A DNA stretch of 45,000 nucleotides from Diplonema japonicum. Taxonomy: Eukaryota; Euglenozoa; Diplonemea; Diplonemida; Diplonemidae. The notes under the pieces are model-generated. The model worked only from the letters and a program-made list of their open reading frames with translations. It was not told the origin of the DNA and did no database searches. Location of the stretch: contig OZ025707.1 of assembly GCA_964019335.1 (NCBI GenBank), forward strand, positions 1 through 45,000, in the 5' to 3' direction. How positions within the stretch are numbered: position 1 is the first letter of the stretch; each line of letters begins with the position of its first letter. Made by a program: the position numbers and the translations under genes. Below are positions 36,256 through 45,000 of this stretch, piece by piece.

Positions 36256-38784
36256 ATGGATCCGTCAGCTGCTGCGAACAACACCACCCTCACAAAAGAG
36301 GAGGGGAGGGTTGCCTTGGTGAGCGCTGTTTCAAAAGGGGACCTTGAGGAGATGAGGGAACTTGTTCTGGAGCGGGGTGTTGACCCTGGTGCAACGGACA
36401 GCGATGGTTTCACAGCCCTGCACTATGCTGCTCGCGAAAACAACTGTGTCGAGGTTGTGGCTGCTCTCGTCTCTTCTTACCACCAGGACCCTGGTGTCAG
36501 AAGCAACGATGGTTGGACACCTGTTCATGAAGCATCACTGAACGGCCACCTCGAGACAGTTAAATATCTCGTCGAATCTCTCGGTCAAGACGCAGGTGTT
36601 AAAAGCTACGACGGTTGGACACCGGTTCATCGAGCGGCACTGAACGGCCACCTCGAGATAGTTAAATATTTTGTTGAAACTCGCGGTCAAGACGTAAGTA
36701 TCAAAAGCAACAACGGTTGGACACCGGTTTTTCTTGCAGCAGAGAAGGGCCAGCTGGAGACAGTTAAATATCTTGTTGAAACTTGCGGTCAAGACGCAGG
36801 TGTCAAAAACAAAGACGGTTGGACAACTGTTCATGTTGCAGCGCAGAACGGCCACTTGGAGACAGTTAAATGTCTCGTCGAATCTCTCGGTCAAGATGCA
36901 GGTGTTAAAACCAACGACGGTTGGACAACTGTTCATGTTGCAGCGCAGAACGGCCACTTGGAGACAGTTAAATATCTCGTCGAATCTCTCGGTCAAGATG
37001 CGGGCGTTAAATGTAACAATGGCTGGACACCGGTTCATGCTGCAGCACTGAACGGCCAGCTCGAGACTGTTAAATATCTTGTTGATTGCAACGCAGGTGT
37101 CAAGAGCAACGACGGTTGGACACCGGTTCATGTTGCAGCAATGCAGGGCCACCTCGAGATAGTTAAATATTTTGTTGAAACTCGCGGTCAAGACGTAAGT
37201 GTCAAAAACAACGACGGTTCGACACCGGTTCATGTTGCAGCAATGCAGGGCCACCTCGAGATAGTTAAATATTTTGTTGAAACTCGCGGTCAAGAATCTC
37301 TCAGCAAAAGCAGCAACAGTGGTCAGACACCAATTCATCTGGCAGCACAGAACGGCCATCTCGAGACAGTTAAATATCTTATTGAAACTCGTGGCAATGA
37401 CGCAGGTGTTAAATGCAACGGTGGTTGGACACCGGTTCATCAAGCCGCGGAGAACGGCCACCTGGAGACAGTTAAATATCTTGTTGAAACTCTCGGTCAA
37501 GACGCTCTCAGCAGAAGCAACAGTGGTCGGACACCAATTCATCTGGCAGCACTGAACGGCCAACTCGAGACAGTTAAATATCTTGTTGAAACTCTCGGTC
37601 AAGATGCAGGCGTTAAATGTAACAATGGCTGGACACCAGTTCATCATGCAGCGGATTACGGCCGCCTCGAGATGGTAAAGTATCTTGTTGAAACTCGCGG
37701 TCAAGACTCTCTCAGCAAAAACAACACTGGTCGGACAACAATTCATCTGGCAGCACTGAACGGCCACCTGGAGATAGTTAAATATCTTGTTGAAACTCGA
37801 GGCCATGACGCAGGTATTAAATGCAACGAGGGTTGGGCACCAATTCATGAAGCATCACTGAAGGGCCACCTGGAGATGGTAAAGTATCTTGTTGAAAGGA
37901 GAGGTGCGGCGTCACGCTTTCTTTCCGTTTCGAAAAAGAAAAAGAAAAACAAAAAAATTGTTGAAACTCGAGGTCAGGACGCAGGTGTCAAAAACAACGA
38001 CGGTTCTACACCGGTTCTTCTTGCAGCGGGGAACGGCCACCTGGAGATAGTTAAGTATCTTGTTGAAATTCACGCTCAAGACGCAGGTGTCAAAAGCTAC
38101 AACGGTAGGACACCAATTCATCAAGCAGCAAAGAACGGCCACCTGGAGACAGTTACATATCTCGTCGAATCTCTCGGTCAAGACGCAGGTGTTAAAAGCT
38201 ACGACGGTTCTACACCGGTTCATCAAGCAGCAAAGAACGGCCAGCTCGAGATGGTTAAATATCTTGTTGAAACTTGCGGTCAAAACGCAGGCGTCAGATG
38301 CAACAAGGGTTGGACACCGGTTCATCAAGCAGCACTGAACGGCCAGCTCGAGATGGTTAAATATCTTGTTGAAACTCGCTGGCAAGGCGCAGGTGCCAAA
38401 TGCAACGACGGTTCTACACCGGTTATTCTTGCAGCGGGGAACGGCCACTTGGAGACAGTTAAATATCTTGTTGAAACTCGAGGTCGGGGCGCAGGTGTCA
38501 AATGCAATCACGGTTGGACACCTGTACATTACGCATCAAAGAACGGCCACCTGGAGACAGTTAAATATCTTGTTGAAGCTTGCGGTCAAAACGCAGGTGT
38601 CAAAAACAACGACGGGTATACACCGGTTTATCTAGCAGCTCTGAGAAGTCACCGAGAGATAGTTAAATATCTTGTTGAAGCACGCTGTAAAAACTGTGAT
38701 GTAAAAACGCACAACGATTTGACACCAAATGCCAGGCAGTATAGGTACCCCAGGCGACACAGGCGGATTCGATGCCCCAAATAG
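36256..38784 (+). CDS. Ankyrin-repeat protein, 842 aa
   Basis: The first 80 residues are almost identical to those of the 715-aa paralogue, then about 24 ankyrin units follow with a 34-residue period. Variants include GWTTVHVAAQNGHLETVKCL, GRTPIHLAALNGQLE and QDALSRSNSGRTP. One unit is shortened (KYLVDCNAGVK). A Lys-rich insert (RRGAASRFLSVSKKKKKNKK, about 37900-37960) is related to the insert in the paralogue at 32100-32157. The C-terminus ends in a basic tail (ARQYRYPRRHRRIRCPK). It is probably a protein-binding scaffold. The first repeats match the pseudogene at 26082 best. No other domain is visible. An overlapping +1 frame (38772-38950, with HILVEDPRKTILFLEETENL) suggests that an earlier or alternative 3' end may exist. 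Confidence 0.92.
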   Translation: MDPSAAANNTTLTKEEGRVALVSAVSKGDLEEMRELVLERGVDPGATDSDGFTALHYAARENNCVEVVAALVSSYHQDPGVRSNDGWTPVHEASLNGHLETVKYLVESLGQDAGVKSYDGWTPVHRAALNGHLEIVKYFVETRGQDVSIKSNNGWTPVFLAAEKGQLETVKYLVETCGQDAGVKNKDGWTTVHVAAQNGHLETVKCLVESLGQDAGVKTNDGWTTVHVAAQNGHLETVKYLVESLGQDAGVKCNNGWTPVHAAALNGQLETVKYLVDCNAGVKSNDGWTPVHVAAMQGHLEIVKYFVETRGQDVSVKNNDGSTPVHVAAMQGHLEIVKYFVETRGQESLSKSSNSGQTPIHLAAQNGHLETVKYLIETRGNDAGVKCNGGWTPVHQAAENGHLETVKYLVETLGQDALSRSNSGRTPIHLAALNGQLETVKYLVETLGQDAGVKCNNGWTPVHHAADYGRLEMVKYLVETRGQDSLSKNNTGRTTIHLAALNGHLEIVKYLVETRGHDAGIKCNEGWAPIHEASLKGHLEMVKYLVERRGAASRFLSVSKKKKKNKKIVETRGQDAGVKNNDGSTPVLLAAGNGHLEIVKYLVEIHAQDAGVKSYNGRTPIHQAAKNGHLETVTYLVESLGQDAGVKSYDGSTPVHQAAKNGQLEMVKYLVETCGQNAGVRCNKGWTPVHQAALNGQLEMVKYLVETRWQGAGAKCNDGSTPVILAAGNGHLETVKYLVETRGRGAGVKCNHGWTPVHYASKNGHLETVKYLVEACGQNAGVKNNDGYTPVYLAALRSHREIVKYLVEARCKNCDVKTHNDLTPNARQYRYPRRHRRIRCPK

Positions 38785-38953
38785 AATACCCAGCAACCAA
38801 AGCGGCCAGTGCGAGGCACTTCGACACCCTGACGCTGAAACACATCCTTGTGGAAGACCCCCGAAAGACAATCCTGTTTCTCGAAGAAACAGAGAACCTA
38901 AGAAAGCACCACCCCGAAAAAAAACGAACTGTTCCCCACCCAAGTAACATGAT

Positions 38954-39003
<50 letters not shown>

Positions 39004-39376
39004 AGATACTGAGGTCCAGCACCCGCAGTAGCCAAAAAGGGAATAGAAAAAAGTGTAAATTTCAGGTTCAAAACAACTGAAGTGTAGTCAAATAGAAAAG
39101 AAAAAGAACAAAAAAAAAAAAGATAGAAAAAAAAAAAAAAAAAAGAAATGATTACATAAATCCCCAAACATCCCCCACCCCCACGTGCATCGATAAAAAA
39201 AAAAGGAAGAAGAAGTCTTTTTTTTATTCTAAAGCTTGTTTGCTGTTCGTTTCACGTTGATTATTAGGTTTTTCGGGCGGGTTTCTACAGTTCGGTGGTC
39301 TTTGGAAGCCTTCCCTTTTTTCTTTCTCCCAGTGAGGCACTGACACCACTACGACATTGTGGGGCCCCCCAATTTG
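38785..39376. other. Intergenic, 3' repeats of the ankyrin locus
   Basis: An A run at 38956-39000 is followed by GCACCCGCAGTAGCCAAAAAG and neighbouring sequence to about 39235, which recurs at about 40580-40890 with insertions, and partly near 33370. These look like shared 3' flanks that were copied with the ankyrin genes. Confidence 0.6.
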
Positions 39377-39660
39377 CACGCAACAACAGAAGAGGGCATC
39401 CAAGTGTGAACGTGATCCTTGTTTTTTTAAAAAAAGAATTGTTTTGTTCTTGTTGTGGATGTGTTTGTGTATTTGTCAGTACGAATTACCAGACTTCGCA
39501 GGGCCCCCCAATCCTTCGTTCGAACATCTCTTTCCTATTCCTTCTTCTCTTTTCCCTCTTTCTTTCTCTGCAGTTTTACACGACTCGTATCTTATTTTTT
39601 CGAGTTCACATCCAATTAATCCCCAACACAGTCCCCTCTACCTGCACAACAACAACAACT
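39377..39660 (+). promoter_or_regulatory. Ankyrin leader module, copy 3 (orphan)
   Basis: Matches 29956-30252 of copy 1, including the 40 bp missing in copy 2, up to the CAA run. CTGACACCATCCCC then follows instead of an ankyrin start codon. The coding part has been lost. Confidence 0.85.
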
Positions 39661-40007
39661 GACACCATCCCCTCCTTCTGCCCTTATTTTCTCTGACTGA
39701 CTTTGAACTTCTTGGTCGCAGCCTGTGAGCTTCTACCCCTTTCCTCTACCCCTTCTTTGGAGCTTCCCTGCCAAGGTAGCTAGCAAAGGCAAAGAGGGGG
39801 ACGAGGAGATGGAAGCCTAAGTTCCGACCCCCCCCTAAAAAAAGAAAAACGAAACTTTTTTGTTGTTTTTATTCCTCCCTAGTTTTTTTTATATTTTGCA
39901 TCAGGTTCGCCAAAGAAAAAAAAAAAAAAAAAGAAACGAAAGGAAAAATAAAGAAAAAGAGAACGGCAACCAATTTTAGATTTTATTTTATCATCAAAGG
40001 GAAGGGA

Positions 40008-40041
<34 letters not shown>

Positions 40042-40270
40042 ACTTCAGTTGGCTTTTGAACAATAATCAGAAAATATCCTCCACCCGTGTTCTAAAATGT
40101 TTCTCCCCAAAAGAAAAAGAAAAAAAGGCATTTACAAATCTCCTTTTTTTGTTTAAAGCAGCAAAAAAAAGTTGTAGGTTACCGTGGATGGTGGAAAAAA
40201 AGTTGGAGGTTTAAGTCGACGGTGGAAAAAAGTTATTTGGTTACCGGTACGTTGTTTTCCCAAAAAAAAA
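39661..40270. other. Intergenic, no gene seen
   Basis: A-rich. 39935-40110 (AGAGAACGGCAACCAATTTTA to AAAATGTTTCTCCCC) is repeated with changes at 40915-41055. GGTTACCGTGGATGGTGG-type words repeat twice near 40178-40245. Confidence 0.55.
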
Positions 40271-40271
40271 A

Positions 40272-40555
40272 AACTTGTTGAAACTTGCGATCAAAACGCA
40301 GGTGTTAAATGCAACAAGGGTGGGACACCGGTTCATCAAGCAGCACTGAACGACCAGCTCGAGACAGTTAAATATCTTGTCGAAACTCGAGGTCGGGGCG
40401 CAGGTGTCAAGTGCAATCTCGGTTTTACTCCTGTACATTACGCATCAAAGAACGGCCACCTGGAGACAGTTAAATATCTTGTTGAAACTTGCGGACGCAG
40501 CAGTGTGATAAGAAAGAAAGCTCCCCCCCAAAAAAAAGAAATTTTCACTACCTAA
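40272..40555 (+). pseudogene. Ankyrin gene fragment
   Basis: Begins abruptly after an A run at LVETCDQNAGVKCNKGG and holds about two and a half ankyrin units, closest to 38260-38580 of the 842-aa gene. It ends with unrelated residues (RSSVIRKKAPPQKKEIFTT, stop at 40553-40555). It has no start region of its own. The junction CTTGTTGAAAC after an A run is the same sequence at which inserts occur inside the intact ankyrin genes. Confidence 0.85.
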
Positions 40556-41216
40556 ATAACCTGATTTAAAAAGAAAATGGCACCCGCAGTAGCCAAAAAG
40601 AGAATAAAGAAAAGTGTAAAGTTCAGGTTCAAAACAAATGAAATGCAATCAAATAGAAAAGAGAAAGAAAAAAAAAAGATGGAAAAAAAGAAAACAACCC
40701 ACAATCTTATTTTCTCTGACTTTTAACTTCTTTGTCGCTGATTACATAAACTCCAAACATCCCCACCCCCACGTGCATCAATAAAAAAAATAAAAAAGAG
40801 GATCCTGAGGACTGGCAACCAAAGGAAAAAAAAAAGAAGAAAAAAAAAAAAAGGAAAATAGTTTTTTCTTATTCTGAAGCTTTGTTTGCTGTTCGTATAA
40901 AAAAGGGAAAAATAAAGAAAAGAGAACGGCAGCCAATTTTAAATTTTATTTTTATCATCAAAAGGAAGGGAGTTTTGAAAAAAAAATAACACGTTTCCGT
41001 TTGAACAATTAGCAGAAAATATCCTCCATCCGTGTTCCAAAATGTTTCTCCCCCCCCCCAAAAAAAATAAGAAGAAAAAAAAGCATTCACAAATCCCCTT
41101 TTTTGATCGTTTTTTTCCCCATTTTTTCTTTTCATTCATGGTCAAAAAAACGGCTGGGAGGGGGTAGAAACTGGGTCGGGGGGGGGGGGGGGTGTTTTGT
41201 GGTGGGTTTTGGATCA

Positions 41217-41309
41217 AGGTTACCGGTGCGAACCACAAGGAAGCAGTCCAAACCCTTACTTGCATGTGAGGGCGACATCGAAGCGGCAGCTGCCCTTCTC
41301 CTCGACTAA
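41217..41309 (+). pseudogene. Duplicated UBA tail of the UBL/UBA gene
   Basis: Matches about 25890-25977, including GAGGGCGACATCGAAGCGGC and the stop TAA, with a few substitutions. It encodes only the last part of the UBA domain (CEGDIEAAAALLLD). The copied tail is in the same orientation as the parent and stands 127 bp before the next gene. It is too short to be a gene by itself, unless it is spliced to an upstream exon that I cannot see. Confidence 0.88.
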
Positions 41310-41435
41310 AGTATTTTTCTTTTTTTTTTTTTTTTTTTACATAAATGTCTCTTCTTCTTTTTTTTTTTTAAATGTTTTCCATCCCACACCACAGGTATAA
41401 AAAGGAAGGAAAAAAAAGGGGGGGAAAAAAAAAAC

Positions 41436-43920
41436 ATGATCGTGGAATCCAACAGGCTCGAAGAGGGCAAGGAGAATGCTGCGGCCGACAACACATACGA
41501 AGAGGAGAGGGAAGCCGTGCCCATGCCGCCGGCATGGAAGGATTGCCCGAAGGAGGTAGACCTGGCAAAGAAGCTTTTCGATAAGTACAAAGGGGCTACC
41601 GGTAAGCTGGGGAGGCAAGCGTTCGAGCAGCTCGTGTTGAGCGTTGTTGGGACATCGGCAGGGGCCAAGTCCAAGAGACAGCAACGGCAAGTGGCCTGGT
41701 ACACGAATAGGGATGAACAGACAGACAGCACTGACTTTTATGTGTTTTTGAAGATACTTTCACTGTCTGGCGTGTCACCAAAACTCCTACGGATGGGCTA
41801 CGAGGGCGCCATGAAGCCTGCTGAGAAGGCCCCGAGCGGCCTGCCATGCCCACAGTGTGGGGAGGAGCTTCCCATTTCCTACATCAACAAAGATGAGAAC
41901 GAGAAGATAAGCGAAAACCAGTACATTCTAAAGCGTCTGGAAGACATCGACAGACGGCGAGCTTCTTTGAGAGACGACGCTCAGAAGTCAGGAAACGGGC
42001 TGGTCCTTGAGAACCTGGACAGAATAGAACGAAGCAAATTTGATACAAACAGCTCGTCGCCCAGGATTGACCCGAAGGTCAGCAGGCTGCGCAACGAAGA
42101 AAAGAACGAAGTCTTACAGTGCCTCGACACTCTCGTTGGATACGGGTTTGGAGAGATTGCAGATTTGAACGTCTTGGCAAGCAGCCTGCGAGGGGAGAAA
42201 GAAGAGAGGGAAAAAGAAGACGAGAAGGAGAAGGCAACAAAAAGGGAATCGTTGAAGGAAACACCTGATGTCATCAGGCCGTCACCCCCTCCTTCCCCAA
42301 GCAAGCATGACCCTTCTGCACCGGCATCTCCTACACAACCAAGAAAGCGGAGCGTAGAGGCACCCCCTGTACACACGAGACCTGTTCCCCCGCGCGCGCT
42401 TTCTGTGACGGCGGCGTCGCCACCCCGCAACCTGCCCAGAAGGAGTTCTGTGGCACCGTCACCCAAGACACAACGCACCAACTCTAATACGCCGACTTAC
42501 CGAAGAGGGTCTAGCAGCAGCACCAGCGGCCCGTCCACACCAAGAGGCGGCACGCTCCGGAGTAGCAGGAGTCTCGACATGACGGCCCTGGTGCCTACGG
42601 TAATGGAAAAAAAAAAAAAAAAAAAAAAAAAACAAACAAACGCACAGCCCCCCGACCCGCTCCCCACACCCTTGGAGCTGCCGGAAGGCCTCGTCAAGAA
42701 GGAGACCCTGAACCCCAGCACCCTGCGAAGGACAGTCTCGCTGACGGAATGTGTGAAGCGGGGCGACCTCAAGATGGTGAAGCAGTGGGTCGAGTCCAAC
42801 GGCGAGCTCAACGTGTTCGTCGACATGAAGACAACGCTCGTCCACCTTGCGGTCGAGAGCAGGCACAAGGCGTCCTGCGACATCATCAGACTTGTTGCCA
42901 CAGGGAACAACCTCAAAGCGTGGAACGAGTACGGAGAGACAGCACTGCACACGGCAGCAAGGTACGGACACCACGAGAAGGTATACATACACAAAAAGAA
43001 GAAAAAAAAAAAAAAGAAAAAAAACTCAGATCGCAATACTGATCGGCTGCGGTGCCGACGCCAATGTACTCGACTACAGGAAAACACCGGCGCTTCACGT
43101 TGCGGTGAAAGCCATGTACGGTGCGCCATGCGTGAGCGCCCTCGCAGAAGCACACGCCGACTTCAACATGCTCGACCCCAAAGGCTGCACCGCCTTGTTC
43201 CACGCTGTGACACCTGACATAGTGGCAGCTCTGCTGAAGGGCGGCGCAGACCCCACCAAAGAGGACGAGTGTGGAGACACTGCGCTCCACACTTTGATGT
43301 CCAACGGAGTCTTTGATGACAATGAGTACCACGAGGCGCTGACCGCCGTGGCGACAGTGCGCATCATGAACCACAAGAACAAAGCAGGCGACACCCCACT
43401 ACACAAGCTGGTGACGAAAGGCGACTGCGTGCTAGGCGAGAGGCTAGCGGTACTGGGCGCTGATATCGATCTTGAAAACCGACAGTGTGAGACAGCAATG
43501 AAGATCCTGCAAAGGAAGTGGCAGCAGGAAGCAGGGAGCAAATCACAACTTGTGTGGTCGGGAATGCTAATCTCGTGGGGGATGGACATAGGCAAAATGT
43601 CTCGAAAAGGCACCGCCTGGTACCAGAAGAATTCCTTTGGGTGGGATGCAGTACCAGAGGACGTGCAGCCCGATGCCACACATTTGCACGACCTTGCTAA
43701 GCTCGAACAAAATAACACGTTGATCTCAACCGACCCCGACAACCTCCCTCCGTGGGCGCTTACAGTGAGGAAATTCTTGCAGCCGGACAAGGGTGAGTGG
43801 AATACAACAACTGTTTCCCTCCCTCCCACCCTTCACCCTTGTCAGAGAGTCCAGTTGACCCTCCGGTCAGAACAAGGAGAGGAGGTCAGCTCTCAGCTAA
43901 GGGTGCTACCCGTTGTTTGA
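41436..43920 (+). CDS. Multi-domain protein with C-terminal ankyrin repeats
   Basis: Exons 41436-42599, 42648-42980 and 43030-43920, giving 795 aa. The 48-nt intron GTAATGG...CGCACAG is a multiple of three and would read through as a Lys run; the 49-nt intron at 42981-43029 is needed to restore the frame. Residues 30-110 (DLAKKLFDKYKGATGKLGRQ, FYVFLKILSLSG) resemble an EF-hand/EH-type helical module without a clear calcium loop. A CPQCGEEL motif lies near 137. A charged helix follows, then a Pro/Ser/Arg-rich linker (about 270-388), then ankyrin-like repeats (GETALHTAARYGH, GCTALFHAV, GDTALHTLMSNG, GDTPLHKLVTKGD). A possible last intron 43793-43845 (GTGAGT to CTTGTCAG) would change the end to 44021. 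Function unknown; it is unrelated in sequence to the 34-residue ankyrin family nearby. Confidence 0.8.
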
Positions 43921-45000
43921 TGACCTCCCACAAGGCACCCTTATCCTTCAATGGAAAAGAGAGGAAAAAAAAAAAAAAGACGGAGGGGGGGAACAAAAAA
44001 AACAGGGAGGGTTTTTTTTAGTGAAGTAGGAAACTGTGGTTGGGATTAAAAATGTGTGGGGGGGAAAAAAAACATGCAAACAAAAAAAAAATGCTATAAT
44101 TCATTCATTCTTCAGTTCAACAAAGAAGAAGGGACTCAAAAAAAAAGAAACTTCCAATATTCTTATTTCATTTTTCTGTCGCGGGGGGTATCCGTCTGAC
44201 ACAGCAAAAAAAAAAAGCAAGAAAAAAAAAGAAAGAATTGACCCCCCCCTCCCCCCTTCCCCTCTAAGAAATCGTGTTGATTTGTGTGCCTTTTCTTTCT
44301 TTTTTTTTTGTGGCTTTCTGCAAACCAATCCAAATTTTATCAATTTCTTCTTTTTTTTTTTCATTCTCCCCTTTTGTTTTTCTTCTTCTTTTGTGATCCT
44401 TGTTAGAGTCTCCCCTTCTTCTTTTTAATACCCCTTTTTCTATGTAGTACGTGCCCTCAATCCTTCCCAGCACAGGGACAGGATGGGAGCGAGCGAAAGC
44501 GACAACTTCCTTAGCATTGTTCTTTTCCCTGCCTCATCATGTTGAGAGTTTTTCTTCTCCCCCCCCCCCCCCTCCCCTTTTTCTTCTTCTTTATTGATTT
44601 TTTTCTTTTTACCTAGTTCTTTATTAGTCCCATTTTCACAGCTCCCCCCCCCCCCCCCGCGCCAAACGATCCCCCCCCCTTTTATTGTCAGTAGGTCGGA
44701 GAAATATTTTTCTCTTTTTCTTCTTTCGAGGATTTTGAAAAGAAGGTTACCAGGGGAGGGGGGGAAAAAAAAAAGGAGGGAAACAAAAAAGCTTTTTTTT
44801 TGTTTTCATCAGCTATATCGTCTTTGCTAAAACGAATAGAGGCAGCTTGTTGGTCAACCATCGCAGGCCAACCCGTTTGTACAAACGACAATCGCCGACT
44901 CCTTTGTTTCCCCTTTTTTTTCCCCTCTTTTTTTTTTTCTTTTTTCTTTTTTATTTTATAAACATGTCTACACGACAGCTGTGGTGCTTCTTATTTCTTC
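43921..45000. other. Low-complexity intergenic region with one hairpin motif
   Basis: A, T, C and G runs throughout. 44824-44901 is related to 32565-32650. No convincing gene. The minus-strand frame over the motif (SFVQTGWPAMVDQQAASIRF) is short. Confidence 0.5.

Noticed and set aside
36535-37848. Minus-strand 437-codon frame opposite the ankyrin gene
   Set aside because: It simply repeats with the ankyrin period (FNKIFNCLQVAV units) and is a shadow of the plus-strand repeats.

Overview
The window is nuclear DNA of a unicellular eukaryote with small introns. Supporting signs are: several genes with GT-AG introns of only about 34-66 nt; a eukaryotic 5S rRNA gene; eukaryote-specific products (CDK-type kinases, poly(A)-binding protein, a SARAF-family ER protein, a UBL/UBA protein); GC-rich coding sequence with mostly G/C third positions; and intergenic DNA full of homopolymer A, T, G and C runs. 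All three stop codons end apparently intact genes, so there is no sign of a variant code. The sequence alone does not let me name the lineage. Compact spacing and pyrimidine-tract/AG signals just upstream of many start codons would fit either 5'UTR introns or spliced-leader trans-splicing.

Layout. 1-7530 is a gene-poor block, very low in CpG, built of decayed dispersed and tandem repeats. 7533-8470 holds a family of inverted-repeat (foldback) elements made of GGAAAC/GTTTCC hexamers and ending in long G runs; diverged relatives sit inside the 1.2-kb intron of the next gene (8766-11224, coiled-coil protein of unknown function). 11225-20840 carries three CDK genes (one distinct, two apparently identical), several copies of a shared upstream module, a decayed piggyBac-type transposon (16466-18076, TTAA ends, minus-strand transposase remnant), and a SARAF-like gene. 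21084-22799 is a complete intronless poly(A)-binding protein gene. After about 1.9 kb of low-complexity DNA come a 5S rRNA gene (24732-24850) and a Rad23-like UBL/UBA gene.

26082-41309 is a mosaic of duplicated pieces: two full ankyrin-repeat genes (715 and 842 aa) with the same promoter/leader module, a frameshifted ankyrin copy, an orphan leader module, an ankyrin fragment, one complete secreted subtilisin (proteinase K type) and a copy of its 3' half, and a duplicated UBA tail. A 1.5-kb GC-rich segment with an unrecognised reading frame containing in-frame stops separates two pieces that are adjacent at the other locus. 41436-43920 is a multi-exon gene with a CxxC motif, a low-complexity Pro/Ser linker and C-terminal ankyrin repeats. 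The rest to 45000 is low-complexity intergenic sequence.

The genes do not form one pathway. They are housekeeping genes (cell cycle, mRNA binding, ubiquitin handling, ER calcium, 5S) beside a fast-changing ankyrin/subtilisin array. The notable biology is genomic: recent segmental duplication, patchwork conversion between CDK paralogues, two transposable-element types not tied to annotated families here, and a sharp change in CpG content.
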